In this document: in pieces, positions 21,425-34,866 of the stretch
How the letters are laid out: each line of letters starts with the position of its first letter
How positions within the stretch are numbered: position 1 is the first letter of the stretch
Origin: Hybos culiciformis
Taxonomy: Eukaryota > Arthropoda > Insecta > Diptera > Hybotidae
Direction of reading: 5' to 3'
NCBI GenBank assembly: GCA_964007475.1
Contig: OZ023273.1
Coordinates: forward strand, 9,747,922 to 9,811,921
DNA length: 64,000 nt
Notes under the pieces: model-generated
What the model saw: the letters and a program-made list of their open reading frames with translations, nothing else
The model's database searches: none
What the model was told of the DNA's origin: nothing
Translations under genes and position numbers: made by a program

Positions 21425-24400
21425 ATGTTTTACGCACACATAGTTTTAGCTAAAAAGGGTCCTTTGGCCCGAATATGGCTTGCCGCTCATTGGGATAAAA
21501 AGCTGACAAAAGCACACGTATTCGAAACAAATATTGAACAATCGGTCGAAGGTATAATGCAGCCCAAAGTGAAATTAGCATTACGAACTTCAGGTCATCT
21601 GCTATTGGGAGTTGTTCGTATCTATTCGCGAAAAGCTAAATATTTATTGGCTGATTGTAATGAGGCCTTTGTTAAAATTAAGGTGAGAATTTTTGCGATA
21701 TTTATAAATAGGTACCTGCCTAGTAAATAAGGTTTATGAAAACTGAATTTAAAAAATCAAGTTTTGATGTGAACGATTTAGTGAAGGGAAGTGAAGCTGG
21801 TTTTAAATTTTATACGAACAAACGGAAGATCTGGTAATATTATCCATTCTCATTTTGTATTTAGGTACATCAACAAACTATAATAACATTAGAAAAATTC
21901 GAAATAAAATCAAAAAGCACCTTTTCGAAAAACTTGAAAAAATCAGAATTTTATTTTCAATTTTATTTGTCTTTTAGATGGCTTTTCGGCCGGGTATTGT
22001 AGATTTACCTGAGGGACACAGGGAAGCAGCTGTAAATGCCATTACATTACCAGAAGTTTTTCATGATTTTGATACAGCATTGCCAGATATAAACGATGTC
22101 GATATTGAAGCACAATTTTCAATAAATCAATCTCGGGCCGATGAAATTACAATGAGAGAAGATTATGGAAGTCTGTCGATGTCAATTCATGATGATGGAT
22201 TTGGTGAGGTAGGATTTGAAGCTGATACTGGTGATTTAGTGCGAGACGGCATTGACCAACACATAGACGAGCATTTATTTGCTGAAGAATTAGAAAAAGA
22301 TATTGAACGCACAAAGGAACCTCTACCTGGTACTTCAAAAGATTTATTGGGAAGCGATTTAGTAGATCCACATTTAGATAGTGATGGTTTTGGTGAAGCT
22401 GATTTTCGTAAGTATTAAAAAAATAGATAAGTAACCTATTTTTTAATTTTATTATTAAAAATTTTTTTTAGAAGGTGTTGGCCTTTTCGAAGGTGATATA
22501 TTTGGGGAACCTTCAGCGCCATCACAACCCGCAGAAATAAATGAAGTTTTACCACCACCTGAAGTTTCAGATGATGATTTAGATCACTTTGATACAGGTG
22601 CACCGTCACCAATGGCAAGTTCCTTAGGATCAAGACCACCGACACCACTAGCTGGTGATGTTATTCGAGCTCCATCTGTAATTCATCGAGATCATCCTGT
22701 AGAAGAAGATTTGGACAAAATTATAGTAGGGGGTGCAAAATTACCAGGAGACTCAACAGAACCAGGAGCAGAGGGTCTTGCTGATGAAGCTGGTGCTGCT
22801 GATCAATCTGCACTTGCTGTAGAAGAAGAAAGTTTTGCATTAGCTCCTGTGGATGCTACTGCGTATAAAGGTGTAACTAAAGCAAAAAGAAAACGTAAAC
22901 TTATAGTTGATGAAGTTAAGAATATTTCTGGTGAAGAAATGAAATCACAATTAGCAAATACATCAGATATTGTTACAACATTAGATCTAGCACCCCCCAC
23001 AAAGAGGTGGTGAATCATTTTCAAAATTTTTACATGCATTAAAAAATAAACTAAGTTAACTCGATTTTTCAGGTTAATGTATTGGAAAGAGACTGGTGGT
23101 GTTGAGAAGTTATTTAATTTGCCATCCAGAGATATACCTGCGAGATGTTTATTTTTAGTAAGTACTTAGAAATTATTATGTGAATCGATTTGTTTAAAAC
23201 CATTAAGTAAATTTTTTACTTTTAAGAACTTTATTTCGACCATAATAAACTTGCTAATTATAAAATCAAACAAATCAAGTAAAAATAAAATTTGCCAGCA
23301 AGAATTTAAACACTTAAAAATGTTTGAATTATTACTTAGACTTAGACTGAGGTACCCATAAAACCTTGATAGCGAATATGAGCTTATTATATTCTTTTGT
23401 ACATTTAAAAATTAAAAGATTAAAATTATATTCGAAGTTACTATTTTTATTAATAAATTTTCTTTTTAGGATTACCAAAAACGATTAATTACTCAAACAA
23501 GTGGAGTTGAAGATTTTTCAATGTTGGGACCTGCTGATGTATTAGCCATAGATCAACTACAAGAATCAGAATCACCAGTTTTAACTGGTAAAAGGGGAAG
23601 GAAACGTAAACTACCATTTTCGGAGATTCAACCTCACCAATCATCACAATCTTTGGAAATGTCTGAAATTGATCAGATTAGAGAAGCGGAAGCTGCTAGT
23701 AGATTATCATTGGATATGGCAGGGAGTTTTGATCCTGAAACTGAAAATCTCATGCCCCCTCCTGCCACACCAGGTGCTGCCTTCGACTCACTTAGAAATT
23801 ATCCTTTGCCAGATTTAAGTGGATTGGGACCGATGACACCCGCCTTATCAAGTATACCTGGAATGGAATTAAGTGAAGATTTTGATAATATTCCACCCAT
23901 TACTCCAGTTCACCCAGGTATCGAGAGTATACCTGTCTTACCAGCGGATCAAGTTTCCTCTATTTTGGCCGAGGAATCGGGTGTAACTCATGAACAACAT
24001 ATAGGCTCAAAACAAAGGGAACAAGAGCAAATCTGTGCAGCAGGAGAAAACGAAACGCAACAGGATGCAGATGCTATGCATATGCATCATGAAGCAGATC
24101 ATGATCATGATGGCGATATTGAATATCATCAGAGATTTGAAACTGCTGATTATGCTGATGAATATTTCCCACCATCAGTTGGAGCTCATGTAAGTTAATT
24201 GAAACCTTTTTTAAAATTTTATTTAATTATTTTTGAATTGGTTGAATTTTATTGCAGCAACCCGGGGATGAACAAATGGAAAATGAAACAGACGAAGCAT
24301 TTGAAGAACGAGTTTTAAATAAACGTGCAGCACAAATGTTTCTTGCTGTTAGGAATCGTTTGCAAAAGAAAGATCTTTTATTATTATCAGATATGACTCA

Positions 24401-24677
24401 TAGGAATAATAGAAAACAGGTGTTTATAATTTAAAAATACCAATTATTTTAACTTATTTAAAAAAAAAAAAAGAAGAAATTAAGAACTTGTTAAAAACTA
24501 AAAAAAAATTTGATGAAATTTAAGTTATTAATTTTTCAATTTCTTTTATAGGCGGCTCAAAAATTCTATTCACTACTGGTACTGAAAAAGTTTAGAGCTT
24601 TAGAAATTCATCAAGATGAGCCATATGGAGATATAACAGTTACCAAGGGACCGATGTTTGATAATCCAAAATTATAA
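21425..24677 (+). CDS. Rad21: Cohesin kleisin subunit Rad21 (verthandi/Scc1)
   Basis: The alpha-kleisin that closes the SMC1-SMC3 cohesin ring in the nucleus; separase cuts it at anaphase. Seven exons in frame: 21,425-21,682; 21,978-22,407; 22,472-23,006; 23,073-23,157; 23,470-24,189; 24,258-24,419; 24,552-24,677, giving 771 aa. The N-terminal SMC3-binding domain starts [20 protein letters not shown] and is nearly identical to the animal family. TGDLVRDG puts a DxxR motif with Arg175 at the position of the human separase site Arg172. A basic block [14 protein letters not shown] (possible nuclear signal) precedes [20 protein letters not shown]. The middle is acidic and poorly conserved, with a His/Asp-rich stretch encoded at about 24,075-24,130. 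The C-terminal winged-helix SMC1-binding domain ends [15 protein letters not shown]. Confidence 0.97.
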
Positions 24678-27600
24678 TTCATAAATGTTTTAGTGAAAAA
24701 ATTTATTTTATTTTAGAATTAAGCAAAATTTCTTAATTTTTTTTTTTTTAATGTTCATAACTTACTTTTTAAGTATAAAAAAGATTATTGTATAATTTTT
24801 ATATATTAAGTTTGTAAATAATTATTCACTGTATACTGTATCATTGAATCACAACAAAAAATTGTAAAAAATTTACTATATGTATGTACATATATATTTA
24901 TATATATTATACATTACATATATTATTAGTGTATAAAGATATTTATTTAGGAAAAAAAAGACGAAATTTTAAAAAAACAACAAATTTGAAGTTTTATTAG
25001 ATTTTTTGATATTTTCAGAATTTTTAATTCGAAAAAAAAATAAAGGATTGTTCATAGAGGTTTAAATCGGAACACAATTATTAATGTAAGTTTTTTGTTT
25101 TAATATTAGTCTCTTTCTCTTTAATACATGAGATCCCATCCTTTCCATAGCTAATTAATTTATTTTTAATCCTCATTTGAAGATTGTGCATAGAAGTGCA
25201 AAGAAATTTATGTTATTTATTATGTTTCCTTTTTTTTATTTTTAGTCTACATTTTTGACTAAATTCAATACTTACGTTTGTATTTCTTATATTTTGGTCC
25301 TACTGAAACTTTTTCAAAGTTTTCTCAGTCTCAGATAAGCAATTAGAATCGTTAGCAATAATTGGCAATTTTAGTTATTGCAGTTCATTTTTTTAAATTT
25401 GTATTTTTTTAGATATATTACAATTAAATTGACTTAATTGAAATTAATTAAATAATTTTAAAAAAAAGTAACGGACGTCATCTATTGAAACTGATATTTT
25501 CAATACTACTGTGAATCTTCGTGTAGCATTAGGGATTTTAGAATATCATACAAAACAAATTTAGCACTTTAAACATCCCTATTATTAATGGGAAATGCAC
25601 AAAAAGATATTTGAAATCATTTTTTCCTAATACCTAAGTAATTGCATATTTTCAGGCCGGTCCATTTGTTTGTATTAACTTTCTGAAATTGACTATTAAA
25701 TTCTTTCATAGTTTCCAAATTTCAGCGATATGTGGCTTTAATTTAATGAAATTATGAAAAAAATTACAAAATTAAAAATAACTTTTGAACTATGTAGGAC
25801 TGTAGGTGATAGAAAAAGTTGAAATTATACTCCAAATATAGTAATAAAAAACTCTAGAGCGCCTGAGAGAATGGCATTGATCGAATCATTCGTTTACGAG
25901 CAATTTTGAAAAAACAATTAATTTTTTTTTTACACAATTTTTCTTTACTTTGATGATAAATAATTTTCATCAGATCTACGGATTTCAAAAACAATAATTT
26001 TAAGCCTATTTTGAGCCCTCTTCGTTAATGGGTCAAAAGTTATAATTTTTTTTCGATTAAAACAATACTACGGCGAATCTGCCATACTAATTCCAAATCA
26101 TATAATACATGAAAATAATAACATGAAAAAAGGGGCGAACGAACGATTAAGGCTGGAGCTTGTTCACTAGAACTTGCGTTCATTTCTTCAGGTCCTAGTC
26201 TAGTTCATTTCTTTTTCAGATAATTAGGAGTTAGTTTTTTGATGAAAAATAACTTTAGAAGTTAGTTTGTTTTTTAACTCCTAACATTTATCAATTTTTT
26301 GTTAGAACTTCTAGGAGTAAGTTAATTTCTGGTAATTAGAAGTTAAAACATAAGAATTGAACCTTTGTATATATTATATAAAAAAAAGTTAAGTTAAAAT
26401 TTGAGATAAAAATTATTTTCAATAAGTCTAGTTTAGAACTTTAATGACGAAACTTCCAGTAATGCTATCTGGAATTTATAATCCAAAATACTATCCAAAA
26501 ATCTTTATTAAAACTATTAAAAATTTTTGCGAAATTGCTGATATTTGCATTTTTCATTGTTTCTTTTGTTTTGTTCTAATCCTTTAACTAAAAAAATTGA
26601 TTAATTTAAGCATTATCTTTCAAGTTTTCATGATTTTATAAACCCTTAGGCTGGCTGGTTTTTTTTAAATTTTTGTCATATTATTATTTTATTATTGATT
26701 ATTATTATTTATATTATTGTTCAACAAAAAACATTTTATCGCCAAAAAACCATGATTTAATTGAGCTACAAAAATTTTATATTTCTGTTTATAAAAAACA
26801 ATAGATATAGTAGATAGGTACCTTTTTTATTGCAAATAGGTAAGGAAATTATTTATTTTTTAAAAAATGAAGAAGATTGATGCTCATTATTTATTATTAT
26901 TATAAAAGACAAATATATGAAATTGTAAATATGAATATATATGACTTTAAATAACAGTTGAGTTGAATAAGTTATGTAACAACATTGTAAGTATTAAAAT
27001 CAATTAATGAAATCCAGTCTTATTTAGTTTTACCTCATGCGGTTTCATCAATTTATTTAACATAAATGTAAATAAAATATTTTCGCAAACATATATTTGA
27101 TATTTTATTTAAGTTATTGTAAAAAATCTATAAAATTATACAAAACACAAACTTACCATTTTCAAAACTATATACCTAATGAATGGATGGATATTAATTA
27201 TATTACAAAAAATAAATAATTTTGAAAATTAAACTAAAAACTGTTCTAAAAATCATTTATTGTGGTAGTGGAATGACCTGGTATAAGTCATCCAAATTGT
27301 AACAGCTGAATATTCGGTATCGGTACAGATAATAAGATAAAAAAAAATTCTTATATTCGTATCTCCAAGTTCACTGTACTATTTGTTCGAAAATTATATT
27401 TTGCTTTTAGGTGACGTAGAAGTGCATGTGATTTTCATTGAATTTCACCGAAATGGAATTTCAGAATAAGATATAATTAATTAATAAGCAGCTGTTCGCG
27501 ATGAATGATGTACTAACATGATTGTCTAAAATACGTATCTAAAAAGGTGTATCTTGTTAAACATGAACAGAACCGAACAGATCAATTAAGTAATTAATTT

Positions 27601-27742
27601 TCCACTAATTATATAGAATATTTGTTACTTTTTTTTTTTAAGTTTATTAGCTGTACTTTAAATCAGAGATTATAAATAATGTCACGTCCTGATGCGTGCA
27701 TTTCAATTTGTTTATGTTATTCAACAACAACAAACCCCTTTA

Positions 27743-27801
27743 GTGCATTGGTTATTCAAAATGATGCATTGGTTATTCAAAATGGTGCATTGGTTATTCA
27801 T
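27743..27801. repeat. Three tandem copies of a 21-bp unit
   Basis: GRTGCATTGGTTATTCAAAAT repeats three times with one or two differences per copy. The unit contains ATTGG, a CCAAT-box core on the other strand; a regulatory role is only a possibility. Confidence 0.88.
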
Positions 27802-29381
27802 CTAAAGAAACCATTCAACAACGTGTTTAATAAATGCTTGACTTCTTGACGAACGAACATTCGTAGACAAACAAAATTTTAGTATCCAATATGTATTTAA
27901 AAAAGAATTAATTATATTTTACTTACAGCCAAATTAAATATAAAAAAAAAAAATTTCACCACGAATTGAAAAGTGTATTTAAATAACCTATTGTCACTGA
28001 AATAAATTTCTTCTTTTTTTTTTTCAAATAAACTATTTTGTTGAAATTTTCTCATCTGTAAGTTTGGATTTATTTTTATTATTATCTTTTTGGATTTACA
28101 TTTATGCCTGCATAGAGATTTAATTTTTTTTGAGCTTTTTATTTTCGCAAATAATAAGCGCGATTTAAAAAAAAATATATATGTATATATATTTTTTTTG
28201 TGTACTTTTTTTGTTTTTTTCTTTGTAAGCTCATTCATTTATCTTATATCTGGTGTGAATGATAATAGTTAGTAGCTAGCTAAACTTATCCGAATGAAGT
28301 TGGTTGAAAAAAAAAAAAAATTAAAAAATAAACCGTGAATTTTTGTTTTCTTTTTTTCATTCAAATTGTTCAAATATTTTTGAAATTTCTGTTTTAAATT
28401 TTATTTAATTTTTTTTTTTTTTTTTTTGAATTATACAATATAAAAAACTAAATAAGAAAAAAAAACTTATATGCAAAAAAAAAAAAATATTGTATAAATT
28501 TTAGTACCAACAATCGCGGACAAATTAAATTATCATTTAATTTAATAAATAAGAAAAAAATAAATAAAAGATTACTATAATTTATTTATTTACTTTTTTT
28601 TGTTTTTGAAAAATTAGTACGAATAAAAGAAAAATCATTGCTAATTTTTTTTTAGACAATAATATAAATATAGAAAACAAACAATACTAATTTAATAGTT
28701 TTATTTGAATTTTTTTGTATTTGTTTTTTATGTTCCGGATTTAAAACATTATTTTTGGGAATATACAGTAAATAATAGTAAGTTTGAAAATTAATATAGG
28801 TTTAGGTATATTAAAAAAAAATGTAATAATTATGAAAAATTATGTACTTTGCGCGAAAATTAAAAAAAAAAATCATTTAACGAATAATAATGATTTAAAA
28901 AAAAAAATAATAATAATAAAAATAATATGCTTTGACATTTAAATAAATTGTATTTTTGAGATGATTTTTCTTAAGATTTTAGTTTTATAACAGATTTATA
29001 ACACTCCCCAAAAAAATTGGTGGTTATCTTTAAAGTTTCTCAAAAAATTCTTTTTTATATAAAAATTTTGTATTATAACAAAAAAGGTTTATTTAATTCC
29101 TTGCTTATTAATTCTAACTGAACAAATATAATTATTAGAAATTCCTCATTTAGAAAAAGTTTTTTGTATGTATACTTCTTTATATGAATTAATGGCAGAT
29201 GTTTTTATTAAAGAATTCTTTTAAATAAATAAGGAAACATTTTTCAAATAACTTTTATTAGGTATTTTCTAAAGCCATGATTAGTACTTGTTGTGGACTA
29301 AAAATTAACTAGAAATATACGAAAATTAATTTTATCTGAATTATTCGATGTTTAGGTAGTTCGAATTTCGTTAAAACTAAT

Positions 29382-29402
29382 AAATATATATATATATATA
29401 TT
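29382..29402. repeat. TA microsatellite
   Basis: Perfect TA dinucleotide run, read directly. Confidence 0.85.
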
Positions 29403-32400
29403 TTTCTTATCAAAATTCCAATATAATGAATAAATAATAATATTTAATATTTAAAATAACAAAGAAAATTTAATTTTTTAATTATTTCAAAATATTATAT
29501 TGTATGTAAACAAATTTCTTATCAGTCAGTATTTTAATGATCGAAACGAGACGTGATAAACATTTTCAAAATTTTTCAGAGCATCACTCTTAATTTTTTG
29601 AAGAAATTTAAAATGAAATTTGAATTATGCGACTGAGGTTAAACTGACTATCCAGCTTATAGGATGTAATGTTTAGTAACCTAAACATTAGAAATGAATA
29701 TTTTTTTTAAGGCATATATCTTGCTTCATAATATATTTATTTATGTGTAAATAAATAAAAAAAAAAAATATTATTATAGAAAACAATTATAAAAAAATCG
29801 TTCTTCTTTTAAATGTTTCATCATGACATGATGTTAAATTTATTCTGTTAATAAGTTTTCTTTAATTATCAATCTAAATAAAATATTCATTTAAACTTCA
29901 ATTATTTATATCTTAATTATCTTATACGTATAATTTATCATATTATGTATACATTTCAATCTAGTAATTTACTTTAATTGCTCTGAAAACAAAAGGTTAG
30001 ATGAATTTTCGAAGTTAGTTGGAGAAGAAAATATAGATGATTGAATTTTTTTTAGGTATACCAGTCACTTTATTTTTATATATTTAAATAACTATTTACT
30101 ACCATTCATTTCTATATTTAACTCCGTTTTGAAAATTTTCGTGTATGTATCGCACGTCAGTTGCATAAAAAATAGGCTTATTTATTGATAAAAATAATTT
30201 CACTAAAAACTTCAAATAATTCTCTTCAAGTGATAACCAAATATATAATGCTTATTTATTATAGCAAACTCAACGAAATTAAATTGCCAATTTTTTTTTT
30301 TAATAACCGTTTCGAATTTAATAACGTGTAAGCCCAAATGAATTTTAAATTAATATAATAATAATAAACATTTTTTATTTAAATATTAATTAACATTTAT
30401 TAAATAATATTAATTAGTCTTATGGATATATATATTTTACCTCTTTACCAATATTTTAAGCATTTTTTCTTTATGACGTAAAGATGTTGTGTTAAGCAAA
30501 ATAAAATTATATCATGAGAGTAAGTCAACGAATTTTATTTTACAGGGGCTATAATCATGTCTCTCAAAAAAAATGTCATCATTAAAATGACATATAACTT
30601 TTCTTACGTGCCTTTAGAAATCTGAATAAATTAAAAAAAAAATTAATGTTAAAATGTTTCAATTAAAATAATAATAAATACGTTCAGTTATTTGAACAAA
30701 AATATTCAAATTTGATCATCATCAATATAAAAGCATAATAGAAAATTTTTAATTCACAAAATTATATAATGTAAGTTTTTTAGTCGACATTTAAAAGTCT
30801 GCCTTCACCGTTCGAACACTAATTCTGTGTAGCATCACAATTTTTCATAAAATCCTGGCACCTTGGCCTCTTTAAAATTTGTCACTTTTAATCAGTTGAA
30901 ATTCTTTCAATAACTTATATTCGTCAATGCAAAATCAATAATTCCCAGGAATCTATAATTTTTGTCTTTTGGACTTCACTATTCTATGCGAAATTATATA
31001 GTTTAAATTAAAATAATTAAAAATTTTTAATGCAAATAAACAAGAAAAATTGGATCATTTTTTCGATAAATAAGTGCAAAAATGTTATCAAGAAAAAACA
31101 ATTTTTTATTTATACAACAGTTTTTTAAATTTTGAAATAATTGGTATGACCTTATAAACTTCTACTTACGGTGAACTTTCATTAAGGTAATAATATTTTT
31201 TACTAACAAAGAAAATAAAGTTTATTTTATAAATTATTAAAAATATGCGAAACGTTTTTTTTTTGTTTTTTTTTTTTAATATTTGATATTAATGATTTGT
31301 TAATGTTAATTTCCAATATAATCACGTTGAAAAATTTATTTTTCTGTCACAAAAAACAAAATATAACAAAATTGTGAACAATAATAATTATTTGTATGAT
31401 TTTTTATACTCGAAAATTTCAGTAATTTAATTTAATTCACTAAAGTTGAAAAAAAATAATTAAAAATTAAATAAATTTCCAATAGATAATAATAGTGCTT
31501 ATTATATGTACTGTCTACATTTAATTTAGTTTGAGATACTTTTTTTTTGTTGACAAAACCGTATTTAAGTGTAGTGAAAAACAGTAAACTATGAAGAATT
31601 CTAAACGCTAATTAGAATCAACAATTTACAAGTAGCTACATTATGAAGAAATTTATGGGTAGCATGATAGAACAATTCTAATATTGAATAATATTAAAAA
31701 TTCACGAAATACAACGCGAACATAGCAAATTTTAAACAAAATTACAATAAGGAGAAGAGTATTTTTAAGATTATGCATTTTGTTAAGGTATATCGATCAA
31801 CTGAAGGCATTAAAGTATTATAGGTATATATGTATATAATATATTCAATAATATATTATATGTATATCATATCATTCATATCAATGATTACATTTAATAT
31901 GAATATATAGCGTCTCTTTAAAGGTTCTGTCACACCATGTTCCTCTTTATTATATCCATCAACTCTATCAGCCGGCGATTCTATGGGACTAATAATTTTA
32001 TTCTAAATTTTTTTAATTCGATTAAATATATTAAAGTTAAATTTAAGAGAAAATATAATTCGAATCGGAATCTTGGAAAACAATTCTTTACACAATTTAA
32101 TTATTAATTTTTCTACAAATACTGAATATAAGATATTTTTAAGTGGAATCCATGATTCGTTAAATATTTTTCGCTTTAAATGGAAAAACTAAAATTCTAT
32201 ACACAAAATTTTAAAACTACCTCTAATAACTTTCAGTTTATTTTTAATTTTTTTAATTTTCTATAGTAGAAATTCCTGAATAATTATGTACACATATACC
32301 GTACATGTTCTGTGCAGTACATTATGTAAATTGTGCTCCTTCACTTAAAAATTTAAATTAAAGTTTTGTATTTTATTTATATCATATAATATACAATCCA

Positions 32401-34566
32401 AAATAAAAATTTGAATGAATGAATTAGAAGATAATCGAATTAATTGTGACGTAATGTGAGCCATATTATAATACCATTGTCATTAATTTATTTTATTAAA
32501 TTTTTTTTTTTTTAACTATAAATAAATAATTTCTTTTTTCACATCTCTTTCCTTGAATATAATACAATATAGACATATGTATATATATGATTAATTTCAC
32601 AAAATTATATGAAAAATAAAAAATGACATAAAGCAAATTATCGACAATTGTTACATTTTCTGTCAATTGACGACAGGTTGGAAAATGTTGCGGATTTTCA
32701 GGTACATGGATGCATGTAGTCGATTATACATATAACAAAAAAAAACTTGTTGAAAAGAGTTTCGGGCATTAAGCTTTAAAGATGGTAGGGCGGGCATGTA
32801 GTCAATAATACATATAAATTACATTTATTATTAACATTTCCATAATATCCTTCAATTAACTTATTTCTATATCAATATACAATCACACAAAAGCTATACA
32901 TAATGTAGGTATGTGGTAAGTGCGTAAGAAAGAACTTATTAAAATAATTTAAAATAACTAATATAATTTCCACAGTTTAACTGAAATTTAATATCTGTAA
33001 ATGTGTTAATGAAAAAAAAAAAGTTAAATTTATTTTTTTATGTTTCAATAAATTATCGAACAATATAAATTTGCTACTTTATGTACTTTATGTGTTATAT
33101 CAGTTGAAATGAAAATTGATTTAATACCAGCTAAATAAATAAACTTAATTTTTAACTGAATTATAATGAGCAATTATAAAAATTTACATTTTTGTTGACA
33201 ATAAATATTAATAACTCACGATATATAGAAATTTTTATTATTATAACTCTGGGTCTGTCTGGATTTTTAAATTCCTATTTAGTTATAATTATTATGATGA
33301 ACTTAACGGTGCAACGTGCAAGAAAATTTTTATATATAGTTAGTTGCTATAAAATTTATCCAACATTTTAGTTTAAAATGCATACAAAAAATAATACTAA
33401 CAAAAATGTACGTATCTATTAAAATTGAACATGATTTAAATCGCTTTAAAGTTTAAGTTTTAAAGCAAATGTTCTTAAGAAAAATAACAATTTACGAACC
33501 ATGCCGACTGTGCAAAACATTTTCAATTTTTTTTTTTTGCCCTCGAAAGTACTGCCTTTTAGTCCGTTTTCCATTGAAAATAAAAAAAAGTACTATATAC
33601 TATCACTTTTTGTCTTCACTTTTCGTCCCATACTAAATTGCTAATAACTATGAAACTACTTGGCGGGTTTCAAGCGTTTAGATGGCAAAATATGCGTAAT
33701 CTTGTTCACTTTCTGCCAAACTAAAAAATGAGATTCTCTGATTACGGGTTTCATATAAAATTTTCATATAAAATTTTTATAAATTTTAAATTTTATAAAG
33801 GTTTAAATGGATTCTAACGAAAAACAAAAGTATATGGGTAGATAGATGTCGGTTAAAGGAACTTAGTGACTACAACCCAATGATTCGGTCTAGAGTTTGG
33901 ATTTCAATGAAAATTCTCATTTTAGTATGTTAAATATAACTAAATGACATTGGTATAATGATATTAAAGGAACCTTAAAACAATGTTCAGATGATGAGAT
34001 TTATCTTAAAATTGTTTAGGAATACCAAATTAAAAAGAACAAACAAGAATAGGAATATAGCAATTTTATCTACTTGAAACGATTTGTTAAATTTTTAGAA
34101 TGTAGTCAAAATTAATAAGGTTTTTAAATTTATTTATTGTCAGAACGAAGAATCATTCGGCCTTAAAATTTTAATCTTATAATTATAATGTCTTTTTTTT
34201 TTTTATTTCTAATTTTCTTTTTCATGCACACAGATATGTAGGAAGTTATTTAATGTTGGCAAAAAAAAAACTTAATTCAAAAACTGCCATTAATTCTATG
34301 TAATTGAACTAACTAACAAAAAAAAGCTAATTTTAATTAATATAGCAATTAAAAGACAATTTTAAATATAAGTATGTATATATGTTACTACTAAATTAAG
34401 TATATTCGGTATTAGCATAGTTTTAAATGGTGAAAAAAAAAAACTAAAATACAATAATGAAGAAAAAAATTTTTAATTTAATTCATAATTTTTTGGAAAA
34501 TTAAAATAAATTATTAATTAATTATTTTAAGAGAATAAGACGCAAATAATTTCTAATGTGTATTAT

Positions 34567-34859
34567 CATTGAGTAATAATATTTATAAGAGGGACAGAAT
34601 TCATACAAGTAAATTTTTTTCTAAATAACTCAAAAATTATGACAATATTTTCAATGTATTGAGTAAAATTTTTTAATTCAAATGTGTTTATTCTTAATTT
34701 TATTATTTTTATTACGGTATTAAGAATAAACATATTTGAGTATGAAATTTTTATTCAATACATTGAAAATATTGTCATCATTTTTGAATTATTTGAAAAT
34801 AAAATTCTGAAATTTACTTGTATGAATTCTGACCCTCTTATAAATATTATTACTCAATG
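34567..34859. mobile_element. Fold-back MITE, 293 bp
   Basis: The left arm begins CATTGAGTAATAATATTTAT and the right arm ends with its complement. Pairing continues almost to the centre (about 34,713) with few mismatches. Flanking direct repeats GTATTAT lie at 34,560-34,566 and 34,860-34,866 (7 bp). No coding capacity; the 73-codon open frame inside is a by-product. Superfamily unassigned. Confidence 0.85.
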
Positions 34860-34866
34860 GTATTAT

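Larger units (their letters stand above)
24678..34559. other. Long AT-rich stretch without a supportable gene
   Basis: After the Rad21 3' UTR I find no exon that joins to a recognisable protein on either strand. About 25,480-26,350 is somewhat less AT-rich and repeat-like (several variants of AACTTCTAGGAGTTAG near 26,225-26,350), as is about 33,480-33,920; neither shows an intact open frame. It also includes a three-unit tandem repeat at 27,743 and a TA microsatellite at 29,382-29,402. Non-coding RNAs or distant regulatory sequence cannot be excluded. Confidence 0.5.

Noticed and set aside
22147..22371. Minus-strand frame opposite Rad21 exon 2
   Set aside because: Antisense shadow of a conserved coding exon.
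28510..28526. ATCGCGGACAAAT, a fragment like the 7,080-8,207 repeat unit
   Set aside because: Too short to call a relic; no flanking repeat structure or inverted partner.
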